Below are positions 1 to 12,505 of a DNA stretch of 64,000 nt, piece after piece. The translations under genes and the position numbers were made by a program. Source of the DNA: Proteles cristata cristata (Eukaryota > Chordata > Mammalia > Carnivora > Hyaenidae); assembly GCA_017311185.1 (NCBI GenBank), contig JAESUZ010002881.1, forward strand, positions 248,001 through 312,000. The letters are read 5' to 3'. Under the pieces are notes generated by a model. It searched no databases and was not told the origin of the DNA. It saw nothing but the letters and a program-made list of their open reading frames with translations. How positions within the stretch are numbered: position 1 is the first letter of the stretch; each line of letters begins with the position of its first letter.

Positions 1-2330
1 CTCCAGTTAATTCTTTTACAGTGTATTCCTTTATTTTTTCTAGTCTAAGTCACGTTCAGTGGATAGGGTGTTATGCTGAAGAGTACAAAACTTGGAAATT
101 TCTTTTAGTCAACTTGGTGATCTCTGTAATGCTAATGGATCTCAGATTCTATGATCAGCTTTCTGATGAGTGGGAGATATATGTCATTCATAGACTTAGT
201 AGATGTATCTTTCTCATATGATTTTTCTTGTTCTCACAACTATTCCATATGAGATATGCTACACTCCTCTTGGAAAATCACCAGGGAGTTTTATTGAGAA
301 TCTGAAACAGTCTATTGTGCTTCTAGGATTTGGTAATACTGGGAAATACAAGGAAGTCATAGGATTAAAAATACTGTTCTTTCTGAGGGTTTGTGCATGT
401 TGATGGCCAGAACAATGTTCTGGATCAGGTTCCCATTGCCTTGTGATATGGCAGTATGAGGTTTACATTGGAAACTGCATCTTGAGAAATACTGTCTTAG
501 ATGAGGGGGAAAAAAGTCAGAGGGAAGTTGACAATTCAGAGAGAACAGATAACTACCATGTAGCAAGCTAAAGTCAAATGGTTAGTAGGTGAGAAAAACA
601 ACATGTTTAAATCTGAATAATTTGTGAGCTAATGTGTAAACACATTTGTTTTTAATGCCATTGTTGATATCTGTATCATGGGGTCCCAGATTCATTTAGT
701 AGAGTTAAAACATTTTAGATTTCTTTGTAACTTTTAGTCTGAAGATGGAGGATATTGGATATAGATGTGGAGGAGTTTAAGTAGCAGTGTGAAAATGGTC
801 TGTAAACTAAGACACCTGATTGAGGTTTTCTGTTCTAAAGAAAACTTTCATTATTGAATGGAATATTAGTTGCTGACGTAAATGGATGACAGATAGAGTT
901 ATAGCATATTATTGTGATTAGACTACCTTTTATCTTTGAGATAGTAGGAAAGCTATGGAATAGGATGAATCTGAAATTAAGTTCATAGTGGCAGGAATTT
1001 AAGGGTTCTTAGAAGTTGGATAAGCAATAGCTTATACTTATCATCTCTTCTTGTTCTAGGCCAATGTGTCATTCATTTTTATATAATTAAGAGTCCTATT
1101 TCAGATGAATGACCACCAGAAGTCCCTAGGGTTATGTTATGAATGAGTCATGGTAAATTATCAGGTAAATATATGAATATACCTGTAGAAAATTAGTGTA
1201 GATCTCTCTGCTTAATCCATCCAAATAGTCTTTATGATAAAATAGGACCATCTGAGCTCTGAGCTTTCTAGGACTCTGGAGAACTCTTCATTCTCAGTCA
1301 ACATCTGCATAGAATCATCTGGCTGTTGCTTCAGCTAATTTTGTGCATCAGGATAATGATTGATTTAGCAGATCAGAATGTTTTTTAGAATTAAGCAAAC
1401 TCTTGGTCTCTTTCATAAGATATCTTATAAGATATGGGATTCTACATGTTGGTTTGGATTTCCTGGCTTTAGAAGTCAAAACTATTATTAAGGAAGACTA
1501 CCTGCAGAATCTGAGTTTCTGAGCAACATATAGCTAACTGTAGGCTGTGGTGCTCAGAAATAGCCATCATTGATAAAACTATTCCACTAGGGGAGCATCC
1601 CTATGCATTAAAGACATTTTCTCCTCTTTGATAGTTATCAAGGATGTTCTCTGATGTTGCAGCTCTCCCTTTTCTGGAAATTTGTTAGAATTACCTTTAT
1701 CTGTGTCCATAAGTGGAAAATGGCTGTCTGACATGTTTCAATAAATGGAATGTGAACCGAAGTGAACCGAAGTGAAACATGTTATTTCCTTGAAGCCATT
1801 AGTAGCCAATGAGTCACTTGCCAGATTCTCTTCCTTCTGCATGAAGAATCTATGTTCTTGAACCTTTCTAATCAATGTAGTTTACAGACCAACAGCATAA
1901 CATTTTCTGTAAAACTTCTAGAAATGCAGAATGTCAGTAACCTCCCAAGAGGTGAATAAATATATGCATTTTAACAAATGATTTGTATGCACATTAAAGT
2001 GTGAGAAGTGTTATTATGAAAGCTCTGCCAGCCAGTGTCTCAGAGTGAGGACAATTTTAAGAGAGCTGCCAGCCAACCAACTATAGACTAGAATTGAACT
2101 TCAGTTGTCTGAAGCCATATAGGTATAGGGCTGTGTTTTTGTTTTTTTTTTAATTTCAGCATAGCCTAGCTTAGCTTTCAATAACTGTAGGATAAGTGAT
2201 CCCACATACATACTAAAAATGTGTATTAAACATGAAATACGAAATATCATAATAATTAAGCACTTTCTGAACATGCAATGTCATACATTAAATAATTGTT
2301 TTTAAAAAATCTTCAGCTTGTAGCATTTCC
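1..2330. other. Non-coding AT-rich DNA, no recognised repeat
   Basis: No SINE, L1, LTR or gene is recognisable here. The only local structure is a 10-bp unit (agtgaaccga) repeated about two and a half times near 1,750-1,775, and an A/T tract near 2,140. Open frames of about 66-69 codons near the start have no recognisable product and no exon-like context. Confidence 0.6.
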
Positions 2331-2427
2331 CAATTGCACACAAATAGTAACCTTTATTTTATGAATTTTTTTGTGGAAAAATATATATATCATAAAATTT
2401 ATCATAACCGTTTTAAAAAATATTTAT

Positions 2428-2745
2428 TTCTTCTCTGCCTGACTTATTTTGCTCAGCATAACACCCTCAAGGTCCATCCAGAAAAGGACAAATATCATAT
2501 GTTTGCACATATAGGAGGATTAGGAGGAACTTAACGGAGGACCATGGGGGAGGAGAAGGGGAGAAATGGTGGGGGAGAGGGAGAGAGGCAAACCATGAGA
2601 GTCTCTTGAATGATGAGAACAAACTGAGGACTGATGGGTGTGGAAGGGGAGGGGGAGATGGGCATGGAAGAGGGCACTTGTGGGGATGAGCACTGAGGGT
2701 TATATGGAAACCAACTTGACAATAAACTGTAAAAAAAAAATATTG
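2428..2745 (+). mobile_element. Short L1 insertion with 5' inversion (twin priming)
   Basis: 2,478-2,740 is carnivore L1 3' UTR in the sense direction: end of ORF2, a G-rich segment, a terminal AATAAA and an A tract at about 2,731-2,740. 2,428-2,477 is the immediately preceding stretch of ORF2 in reverse orientation. When 2,428-2,477 is reverse-complemented it joins 2,478 with almost no gap in L1 coordinates, which is the twin-priming signature. The insert lies in the 3' end of an older minus-strand L1. Confidence 0.65.
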
Positions 2746-2752
2746 GGCAGAA

Positions 2753-2769
2753 TGAAAAAAAATATTTCT

Positions 2770-2815
<46 letters not shown>

Positions 2816-2972
2816 AAACAGGGAAGGGACAGAGAGAGAGAGGAAAAGAGGATTCATAGTGGGCTCTGCACTGACAGCAGTGAGCCCAACACGGGATTCA
2901 AACTAGCAGGCCACGAGATCATGACCTGAGCCAAAGTCGGATGCTAATTCGATTGAGTCACCTCAGAACCTC
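2753..2972 (-). mobile_element. Carnivore SINE (SINEC), minus strand
   Basis: Reverse-complement SINEC: a GA-rich block (reverse of the CT-rich body) with a (GA)n run at about 2,783-2,813, then the tRNA-derived head ending at 2,972. The phrase 'gagatcatgacctgag' from the SINE head is intact. The head has lost most CpGs, so this is an older copy. Confidence 0.85.
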
Positions 2973-3060
2973 TCATCTTAACCATTTTTAAGTGCATAGT
3001 TCCACAGTATTAAATCAATTCATAACAAGCTACCATGATCATCATCCATCTTTAGAATTC

Positions 3061-6000
3061 TTTTCATATCTGACTTTTACTATGTTGAGGTAATGTCCTC
3101 TATTACTAGTTTATTGAGGGTTTTTATCATGAAAAGATGTTGAATTCTGTCATATGTTTTCACTTTTTTCTTTATCAACTGAATCATATTTTTTTTTCAT
3201 TCATTCTGTTGTGGTGTATTACATTGATCGGCATTTTTATGTGTATTCATCCTTGCATTTAACAAATAAATCCCACATTGGTATGGTGGATAATCCTTTT
3301 AACCTGCTGTTGAATTCAGTTTGGTAATTATTTTCTGGACAATTTTTGCATCAGTATTCATAAAAGATACTGCTTTGTAATTTTCTTTCATTGTGGTGTC
3401 TTTCCTGGCTCTGGTATCAAGGTAATCCTGGCTTCAGAGAATTAATCATGAACTGTTCTTTCTTCAATTTTTTGAAAGTTTGAGAAGGAATAGTGTTAGT
3501 TCTTCTTGAATAATTAGAATTCACCAGTGAAACCATAAAGTTGAGGTCTTTCTTTGTCAGCACATTTTCATTTACTGACTTAATCTCCTTACAAGTTATA
3601 GTTCTATTCTGATTTTCTACTTCTGGATGACTTGTTTAGGTTTTATCTTTCTAGAAATTTGTTCATTTCATATAGACTATCTAATTCATTTCTGTACAAT
3701 TGTTTTTAGTAATACTTTGTTTTTTTACTTCTGTAGAATCGGTCATAATGCCCCTCTTTTATCTCTGATTTTATTTGAATCTTCTTTTTTCTTTTTGTTT
3801 TTGTTGTTGTTATTTTTTTCTTAGTACATCTGGCTAAAAATTTATCAATTTTGATGAAGTTTTCAAAGAACCAGCTTTTGGTTTCATTGTTATTCTCTGT
3901 TCTCTATTGTTTTTCTATTTTCTATTTCATTTATCTGGGTCTAATATTTATTATTTCCTCTCTTCTGATAGATTTGAGTTTAGTTTATTCTTCTTTTTCT
4001 AGTTCTTTAATTTCTAAATTTAGATTGTCAATTTGAGATTTTTCTTGTTTTGTAATGTAAGCATTTGTGGCTGCAAACTTATCACTGATTTCCTTGTGTC
4101 CCATAAGTTTTGAGGTTCGTGTTTTCATTTTCATCTGGCTGTAAGTATTTTATTTTTCTTTTTGTGATTTCTTTGGTCCATTATGTGTTTAAGAGTGTCA
4201 TTTAATTTCCATAATTAATAAAACCAGTTTGTCTTCATTTATTGGTTTCTTATTTCATAACATTGTGTTTGGAGAATGTGCTTTGTATGATATTCATAAT
4301 TTTAAAACTACTGAGACTCAACTGTGACCTAACATATTGTCTCTCCTGAAAAATGTCTCATGTGACCTTGAGACGATATGTACTCTATTGTCGAGTAGAA
4401 AGTTCTGTATTTGTAAGATCTCATTGGTTTATTGTGTTATACAAGGTATCTATTTATTTATGTATCTTCTCTCTTTTTTTAAAAAAAATTTAATGTTTAT
4501 TTTTTGAGAGAGACAGAGACAGAGACAGCATGAATGAATGCGAGGCAGAGAAAAAGAAGGAGTAACAGAGTCCGAAGCAGGCTACAGGCTCCGTGCTGTG
4601 AGCACAGGACCAAACACAGAACTAGAGCCCACGAACCACAAGATCATGACCTAGGCCAAAGTCAGATGCTTAACTAACTGAGCTACCCAAGTGCCCCACT
4701 TATCTCCTGTCTTGTTTTATCCATTGTTGAGAGTGGATTATTAAAGTCTTTAACTATTATCGTGGAACTGCCTTTTCTGCTTCAATTCATTAATTTTTGC
4801 TTCATAAATTTAGATGGTCCATATTTAGGTGCATAAAGGTTTATAATTATTACATCTTCTTACTGATTGAAATGTTTATTAACATACACTCTTTTCCTTT
4901 GCCTCCTGTAGCTATTGGATTTCAAGTCTATTGTATCTGATACTCTGCAGCCCCTCCTGCTCCCTTAGATATATTATTTGCATGGAATATCATTTTTCCA
5001 TTCTTTCACTCTCAATCCCTTTGTTTTTGGGCCTAAAATGAGTCTCGTGTAGATAACATATATTAAGATCATGTGTTTATAGACATTCTGTTTAACTTGG
5101 TCTTTTGATTGGAGATTTTAATTAATTTACATTTAGTTATCACTGATAAGGAGGACATACTTCCATCATTTTGCTATTTGTTTTCCATGTGTCTTAAAGC
5201 TTTTTCTGTTCTTTTCTTGCACTACTGTCTTCTTTTGTATTTAGTTCAATTTTATTGTACTAAAAAGTTTAAATTCCTTTCTCGTTTCCATTTGTGTATA
5301 TTCTAAAGCTATTTTCAACTTGATTACCATGAAGTTTACATTTAACATCCTGAAGTTACAACAGTATAATTTGAATTCAAAACTGTGTCTTTGTACCTTG
5401 TGTGGTCCAAAAATAACTAGTTAGTTTTTAAATACACTAGTATATTAAGTAATGTAGGAAAAATAGGGAGCTATGAATCAAATATATGATATTAGCTATT
5501 TGACTAACAGGTTTTTAAATGTATTGTTCTCTTGAATCATGCATGACATAAAAGGTGGTTTCAAACCACTGTTACAGTAATATTAGTTTTCATCATTGCC
5601 TAGGTATTCACCGCCACTGAGATTGTTACTTCTTCATATGGCTTCAGTTTACTCTACAGTGTCCTTTTATGTCAACCTACAGGAATTTTTATAAGGCAGC
5701 TCTAATGGTAACAAGCTTCATCAGCTTTTGTTTATCTGGAAGTGTCTAAACTTCTTCTTTACTTTTAAAAGAAAGTTTTGCCAGATATGGGATTCTTGTT
5801 TGATAGTTGCTGTTTTGCTTTGTTTTAGTACTTTGAATATATTGGACTATTGCCTTATTGTCCTCAATGTTTCTGATGATAATCAATAATCTTATTGAGG
5901 ATCCTCTGTATGTGATTGGTCACTTTTTCTTTGCTGCTTTCAAAATTATGTCTTTCTCTTTTGAAAATTTATTATAGTATAATGATTTTTTGGTACAGAT

Positions 6001-7330
6001 CTCTTTGAGTTCTTATTAGGAGTTTCCTTAGCTTTTTGACATTTATATCAGATTTGGGAGGTTTTTCTCAAATTTTTTCTTTAAATTAGTTTTGTCTCTT
6101 TATCTCTTCTCTTTTTGAGACTTTCACAATGTTTATGTTGACTGCTTGATGATGTCTCATAAATCATGAAGGCTATGTTCACTTTTCTTCAGCCTTTTTT
6201 CTTTCTGATTTTTGGACACAATGATTTACATTGTCCTATCTCTAAGTTTACTTATTCTTTACTTAGCTTGCTCAAATCTGCCTTTGACTCCCTTTAGTAA
6301 ATTTTTTATTTTAGCTTCAGAATTAATTTTTGGCATATTTTTAGGGTTTTTGTCTTTTAATTTATATTTTTAATTTTTCATATACTGTTTACTTAACTTT
6401 CTCCACATCACCTTTTCTTTGTACAGTTTTAAGATAGTTGTTTTAAAGTCCTTGTCTAGTAGATCCTACTTTAGGTGTTTCTTAGGGCAGGTTTTGTTGG
6501 TATTTTTTTCCTTCAATTGTGCCTTATTTCTATTTCTTTGTATGCCTTGATTTTGTTGTTGTTGTTGTTCTTGTTTTTGTTGTTGAACCTAATAATGATG
6601 TAACTATGGAAATCAGATTCTCCTCCTCTACCAGGGTCTGCTCTTTCTCAGTTCGGTTATTGTTTATTGTTTTTGTTCATTTTTATAGGGAGGATTGTTG
6701 TAGGCCCTTACGTTTGCAATGATCAGCCTGAAATGTAAATGTAAAGTCTTCTCAAGTTTTGAGCCTATACCTTTCCCTAGGAATGTGTGATGACTTTTAA
6801 AAAGTTCCCCATACAGATACTGGCATTTGAGTGTACTAATTTTTAATGATCCCAAAAGAGGGAAAAAAGAAAAAATGAAGAGTACTAAAAACACTGGCCT
6901 TTAAGTCCCTCAGTAATCACTAAGCCAGAGGGAAAGAGACTTGCAACGGTGGTGGGGAGTGAAAGAATAATGCCTGCCTACCACTTTTGCCTGCACCTCT
7001 GATATCAGAAGCAGCTATCAGTTATCAGAGCAAAAATCCCTGATATTTGGAGTATAGCATTATTTTTACCCACACTGGCTTACTAGCTGATGAAAGCTGC
7101 TTCAGGAATGTAAGCATGGCTGCCTGACATGGGATAGGGAAATGGGGAGTAGTTGCTGCTGTGCTGAGAGCTAACATTGACTGAAATTAATCACAGTTGA
7201 CCACCTAAACCTCCCCCTGGAACTTACAAGACTTCAGAACACTCCAGAGCTTGAAAATAGCTACATCATATAGATTCTGCCAATGCAATGGTTGCATGTA
7301 TGAGCACAAAGATTCTTTGGTGCCTTCTAC
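3061..7330 (-). mobile_element. Old L1 (L1M/HAL1-like) body, minus strand, degenerate
   Basis: On the minus strand this reads, from high to low coordinates: an L1M-type 5' region (about 6,580-7,330), an ORF1-side region (about 5,100-6,580), the endonuclease side of ORF2 (about 4,200-5,080) and the reverse-transcriptase side (3,061-4,200). Recognition rests on characteristic antisense phrases, for example 'ccacattggtatggtgg'-like text in the RT region and 'aatcttattgaggatcc' at about 5,888. Stops and indels are everywhere, so no protein can be made. A SINE interrupts it at 4,475-4,700 and the L1 text resumes cleanly on the far side. The extent of the 5' region is approximate. Confidence 0.75.
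4475..4700 (-). mobile_element. Carnivore SINE nested in the old L1
   Basis: Reverse-complement SINEC with T-rich tail, GA-rich body and tRNA-derived head. The flanks tatcttctctctt (4,462-4,474) and tatctcctgtctt (4,701-4,713) form a 13-bp TSD with two mismatches. L1 sequence continues across the insertion. Confidence 0.85.
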
Positions 7331-7344
7331 CTACCATCTTCTCT

Positions 7345-7640
7345 TGTATCTTTTTATCTTTCATTTTATTTTTTTACAGCTGCATTGAGGCATATTTAAT
7401 ATACAAAGAACTGCACATATTGAATGTGTACAATTGATGAGTTTGGACATATGCAAACCCCTGTGATACCATCACTGTAATTAAGGTCATAGACATATGC
7501 AGCACCTTCCAGAGGTTCTTTGTGTGCCTTTATTGTGTGTATGGATTAACGACACTTATCATGGGATGTGTTCTTATAATAAATTTTGAAGTTCACAGTA
7601 AATACTGTGTTGGTAACCATCGGCATTATGTTGTATAGCA
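7345..7640 (-). mobile_element. Old L1 3' UTR fragment, minus strand
   Basis: The segment starts with a T-rich run (the reversed A tail) followed by text equivalent to the L1M 3' terminus: 'gaactgcacatattgaatg' and 'accatcactgtaattaagg'. It is truncated and separate from the L1 body to its left. Confidence 0.65.
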
Positions 7641-7914
7641 GATGTCTAAAACTTACTCATCTAGCATAACTGAAACTTTATACTCAACAAATAATCCACC
7701 CTTACTTTTTAATGAATATAACTAATATAAGAAGGCATGGCTTCTTCAAATCAATGTAACTGTTCTGGTATTTGGATTTCCTCATTGAGTTAATTTTAAA
7801 AATAATTATTGCTTTTTCTTAAATTCAAAAGGAATTTTTTTTCTAGCAGTTTCCTCTGCCACATAGGATAGCATTCTTGAATAACTTCTTTTAAAACAAT
7901 GGCTTTATTACCAG

Positions 7915-8426
7915 AAGTTGGATGGAAAAGGAAAGAGCCATAGTTCTTTTGCTGCCACAGTAAAGAATTATATGACAGTAAAATGAAAGGAAAGCAGAGC
8001 TAGGTTTTATTGAAGTATGCTCCAAGGGAGGAGGGGCCAATCGAGACAGACAATGGCCCAAGAACTCCAGGGTGTGGGCTTATAGCAATTTTGTTTCTTT
8101 TGGGTGGGTCCTAGGGTTTGCAGCATTTGAGTGACAGGCCTCGGTTATATAATAATTAGCCAATTATGCATGTCATTTCGCAAGATGTATTGGAAATTCC
8201 TGCAGACAGTAGGAAATCACAGTATCTTTTCTAGAGACAGATCAAATAAGGACAGCCGCTTCTTTCTGCACAAGAGCAGCAAGCACGACACTTAACTTTT
8301 CCTCCGCCAGGATAATGGTTAAATGGGTAGAATGGGGCCATCCCGGGGAGGTCCTGGGTTGGGGCTCTCCATCAAGATGTCTAAGGTCCATCCTCTTGTC
8401 ACTCATGCCTAGTTTCCTGCCTAACA
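7915..8426 (-). mobile_element. Probable solo LTR (endogenous retrovirus), minus strand
   Basis: Read on the minus strand, this segment begins TGTTAGGCAGG at 8,426 and has retroviral-LTR-like composition with scattered CpGs. A polyadenylation signal AATAAA lies near 8,004-8,010, followed by a U5-like stretch. I could not find a matching TSD or define the other terminus, and no internal retroviral genes flank it. It could also be part of a larger degraded element. The family is not assigned. Confidence 0.45.
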
Positions 8427-9595
8427 GTTTGACAATTTTCCAAGGAGAGTCAAATTACTAACAATAGTAATTCTGTGAGGCAAGTCATATGCTTATCATT
8501 ATGTCATTATTTGCCATAACTTTTTAAGAGATGCTTATACAAAAAAACTGTCTTACTTTGTTCTACACTTTAAAAAATTCTTCTAAGAAGTTAAAGAATG
8601 CAAAATAAAAGCTTTGTTGAATATTTAAGAGAACATGTGTATAAAATTGGGCCTATAAATGATCATTATATGTATCTAAAAGTAAGTAGACCTCTTTTGG
8701 AAACTAGAAGACTTTAACTCATGGGTTTGAATGAGATCACTCAGGATATGTGAAGGAGGAGGAAAATAATGTCATCAGGAACCATAATTCTAGTAGTAAT
8801 AGTTCCTTTGGGTAATTACAAAAGAGAGAAAAGTTTAATAGGAGAAAATTAGGAGGTTTTATTAATGCATGGAGTCCATCACACCAGGGAAGTTGGGCAA
8901 TGTCCTAGTCCAGACTAAAATAAGAGTGGGTACAGTCACAAATTAATGTCCATTCACTCCCATTATTTTATGCTAATTTGCCATCAATTAATAGGGGAAG
9001 CCACAGCAGAAACCTTCTTCTATCTATCCTTCTTGACATGCTGAGCAGTATATTATATGGCATGAAATGCAACTGCAAATTGAAAGGTTTTAAGTTCAAC
9101 ATTGTACACTTGATCATATGAAATAAATTTTACCTATTTGGAGAAATATGTTCCTATCAAAAATCTATAAAAATATAATAAATAACATTCTAAATTAACT
9201 ACTGGAATGACAAAAAGAACAATATTAAAATATTTCCATATACAAATGCTATGTCATGTGATTCTGTTGCTACATGGGAAATTGAAACCAAATATCTGTA
9301 TAGGACTCAAGATTCAAATATGTCCATCCAACAAATTAATTCCAATTCAATCATAGTCTACCTTGCTTGTCATTGATGTTAGGGCTCTGTAACATCAGGA
9401 CTTTACAGTATTAACCAGTTAACTCACATATGACATCTCACAACATCAAGACAGTGCCCTGGAGAAATTGATAGAACCTGAACATATAACCCACAAAAGA
9501 ACTGAGAATATGTACTGAAGAAAAATGAACTAAACTGATGAGTCAAATTAAGAACTGTGTCATAGAATCTTTTGACGTGGGATTTCTGTTAATGT
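8427..9595. other. Unique non-coding DNA
   Basis: AT-rich sequence with no recognised repeat family and no convincing coding potential. Nothing further can be supported. Confidence 0.5.
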
Positions 9596-9599
9596 TGAA

Positions 9600-9775
9600 G
9601 TTCTGGCAACAAAGCATATTACTTGTGTGACTTTAAGCAAATCAGTTATTCTCCTGAAAACTTTAGCTTCCTCATCTACCAAACTGAGATTTAATGAGCA
9701 CTTTATTCTGGGGATTAAAGAGATAATACTCATAAGGAACCTGATATATAGAAGATATTAAATGTTAGCTGTCTA
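9600..9775 (+). mobile_element. MIR element, plus strand
   Basis: Carries the MIR core order: 'tgtgactttaagcaaatcag', then 'agcttcctcatctaccaaa', then a 'gattaaagagataatactc' block and an end resembling 'attaaatgttagctg'. It is diverged, as expected for an ancient mammalian SINE. Confidence 0.75.
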
Positions 9776-10244
9776 TCTCTTGCTAAGAAAATTACCCCTA
9801 GCAACTTAAATTCACTAATATAATGTGAAGACACTGAGTATAATGTATATGTGTGTGTGTGTGTACACAATCACTTTCTCACACATCAGGAAAAAAATGC
9901 TATCTGATTTTAACAAAAACATTTCCCTCCAATATATTTATTTAATATTTACACTTAGGTTAGATACTAGTCCTAAAGATATTACTTCAGTTTGATTTAT
10001 AATCTATGCAGATTCCGGAATATGAAACAATACATACCTAATAGACTAAGCAATTTTGAAACCAAAAGTGTGAAATCATTTTTAATTATTTGCCATGACT
10101 TATCAACCAACCGTAGAAGGCAGATTTCGGAAAACTCATAATTTCCTTTGATCCATAGGATAGAATTATCTGTCTTGAAAGCAGTGTTCTTGGCACATGT
10201 TGGCATATGAGAACATTTAAATGATAAGAGGCTTAATATTTTCT

Positions 10245-10550
10245 TTTCTAAATTTATTTTTTTATTTTGTGTATAGTTACAGTTTTACATGTATAGTATA
10301 GTGGTTCAACACTTATATACATCACCCAGTGCTCATCACAAGTGCATTCCTTAGTACCCATCACTTATTTCACCACCTCCCCATTTCACCTATGGTAACC
10401 ATCAGTTCTCTATAGTTAAAAGTCCATTGTTTGATTTGCCTTTCTCTTTTTTTCCCTTTGCTTGTTTATTTCTTAAATTTCACATAAGAATGATATAATA
10501 TGGTATTTATCCTTTTCTGACTTATTTTGATTAGCATTATACTCTGTAGG
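10245..10550 (-). mobile_element. Carnivore L1 3' UTR fragment, minus strand
   Basis: Starts with a T-rich run and reads as the reverse complement of the carnivore L1 3' UTR: 'catcacccagtgctcatcac', the pyrimidine-rich 'ccacctccccatttcacc' region and the 'cttattttgattagcatta' ORF2-end motif. It is 5'-truncated to about 300 bp. Confidence 0.75.
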
Positions 10551-10571
10551 CTTAATTTTTGAAAAGCTTTT

Positions 10572-10785
10572 GGGGCTCCTGGGTGGCTCAATCTGTTAAG
10601 TGTCTGGCTTTGGTTCAGGTCATGATCTCACAGTTCATGGGTTTGAACTCTGTGTTAGTCTCTGTGCTGACAGCTAGGAGCCTGGAGCCTGCTTTAGATT
10701 CTGTATTTCCCTCTTTCTCTGCCCCTTCCCCATTCATGCTCTGTCTCTCAAAAATGAATAAACATTAAAAAGATTTTTTTTAAAA
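10572..10785 (+). mobile_element. Carnivore SINE, plus strand
   Basis: Full SINEC: head starting 'ggggctcctgggtggctca', CT-rich body, 'aataaacattaaaa' tail. The flanks gaaaagctttt (10,561-10,571) and gaaaagctctt (10,786-10,796) are an 11-bp TSD with one mismatch. Confidence 0.9.
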
Positions 10786-10944
10786 GAAAAGCTCTTGAAT
10801 ATCTGCAATATCATATTTTTCAAATGCAGATGGAAATAAATCAGTTTATTATTCTCATGGATGAACAATCGTATTCACTTTACCTTATGTGCAATTAATT
10901 TTTTAAACAATAGTTATTTAAAATATTCCTGTTTTATTTTTCTT

Positions 10945-11160
10945 TTAATGGTATTTAAGAGCTAATAACGGTCCTTCTAAAAGGGCATCGTGCCTTGTGT
11001 CTTCCCTTACTGACAGGCAGTTCTGCCATACAACTGATGTAACAAACGGGTCACTCAAATGCCATCTGGCAATCTGGAAGAACTTGACCTTGTTCAACAC
11101 AAATTTTATCTGAGAATCAGTTAATTCACCAGTGTGTGTCTGCAATGTCCTCTTGTCTGT
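10945..11160 (-). other. Exon-like open frame of about 71 codons, unidentified
   Basis: On the minus strand a frame stays open from just after a TAG at about 11,161 to a stop at 10,945. The TAG belongs to 'gcttag', which could serve as a splice acceptor. The frame has no ATG at its start. Three CpGs (near 10,969, 10,989 and 11,047) fall in a strongly CpG-depleted region. I recognise no protein family. It could be a decayed retrocopy, an exon of an unknown gene or chance; chance is most likely on the evidence I can see. Confidence 0.2.
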
Positions 11161-12220
11161 CTAAGCAACCATAGGTCAGTGAAGTCTTACTTGAGATTAA
11201 ATATGAGACAGTATTGTTGGTGAGTCATGATAAAAGCTTAAAAACACAGAAAACTACTTCTAGCAAGTCATCTTAAACACATTTAAAGGAAGGGTAACTA
11301 TGCTATGCATTGACAGTGAAAAGGAGGTTGTTACTTATCAGCTACTGTGACTTAAATAGTGAATCTCTTTTTCTCCAAACTCATGTATTTTTACAGTATT
11401 TTTGCTAAAAATTACAGTAGATGATGAGACAAGTATTTTTATGTACATAATTTGTCTTTCTATGTCTATAAATCCATGTTTTGCTCATAAGAAGTAACAC
11501 TGCACTGGATCATTGAAATGATAATGCATTTTGTTAAAATGGGAGGCAAAATTACAGAGTGGGCTTAGGCAAAATTCTTTGTAAGTGTGGGGAAATCTAT
11601 TAACCACCTGCAGAGTAGCTATATACCCAACATTTATCACTGAAGTTGAGCACAAAACAATTAAATAAACCTCTCAACTCCCAAACAGAACACAGATAAA
11701 ATGCTAGCCAGAAAATATAATTTACAAATGTCATACAAAATTGCCCAAATAAGAAGTAGCACAGAATGCCGAGTTAGTTTTTATGTGCCTTTCTTATGGC
11801 ATTTCCTACCATGGAAGGGAAAGTTGATACCTCCTAATCAATCTCTCTCCAAAGGAAATTCTGATTTGTTGCATTATTCATTTTATTTGGATATGAAGAA
11901 TTTGGGGATCTGAAGCTTTTATTCTTTGAAAGCTCCACTATTATCTGCTTTCACCTGTGCACTGATTTCATCTATTCCATGTGGTTTATTCTCCTTTAGA
12001 ATTGCTGATCTTTCCTCTTGACAAACTTGGCACCACCTTGGGGTTCTGCTACTGCCACTGTTATTGCTGATGGTGCACCTGGTAGGGTTTAATCACTTGG
12101 AAATACTCCAGCCCTTTCATCCCCTGTTCTGCAAAATCTCCTGTCTCTGAAGCCTCACTTAAAGGGTTCATGGAGTTATCTCTGCTTTCAGCAGTTCCAG
12201 ACATTAATTGGGTTACTATG
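11161..12220. other. Unique non-coding DNA
   Basis: No recognised repeat. A less AT-rich part at about 11,990-12,210 has no convincing open frame. Confidence 0.45.
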
Positions 12221-12224
12221 TACG

Positions 12225-12440
12225 GAGCCTTTCTTTTATTGGTAACTATGTAATGTGCTTAATACATAGAAGAAGCTGCTGCTTCTCTCAGAGAGCTCAC
12301 AATCCATTGGAATGACACATAGACTATTATATGATTCACTTTATGTCAAAAGAAAAAACAGAGGAATGGCCACTAACCTGCATTCAGCAAAGGTTTTTTG
12401 AAAAGATGGCTGAATTGAATTTTAAAGAATACGTAAGTAC
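12225..12440 (+). repeat. Ancient mammalian interspersed repeat, family unassigned
   Basis: The order 'ttactatgtacggagcc', then 'agagagctcacaatcc', then 'gaattttaaagaatacg' matches the layout of a common ancient mammalian repeat (size-limit phrase, 'gagctcacagtct' phrase, then a gap). Similar layouts occur at 59,635 and 62,275. I cannot name the family with confidence. Confidence 0.35.
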
Positions 12441-12465
12441 TCCTTTGACAAAAAAAAAATAAATA

Positions 12466-12505
12466 AAAGAGTGATGTTTGTGTGTGTGTTTGTGTGTGTG
12501 TGTTA
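12466..12505. repeat. (TG)n microsatellite, interrupted
   Basis: TG runs interrupted by a single TTTG step. Short and imperfect. Confidence 0.8.

Larger units (their letters stand above)
2368..3060 (-). mobile_element. Old L1 (L1M-type) 3' end, split by later insertions
   Basis: 2,368-2,420 and 2,973-3,060 read together as the reverse complement of the classic old-L1 3' terminus (the 'ttaaccatttttaagtg' type of end). They form the 3' end of a minus-strand L1. Between them lie a small twin-primed L1 (2,428-2,745) and a SINE (2,753-2,972). At about 3,060 the sequence jumps straight to ORF2 reverse-transcriptase sequence, so part of ORF2 is missing. Confidence 0.6.

Noticed and set aside
1749..1776. 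Short tandem agtgaaccga repeat as a possible regulatory array
   Set aside because: Only about two and a half units; consistent with simple slippage.
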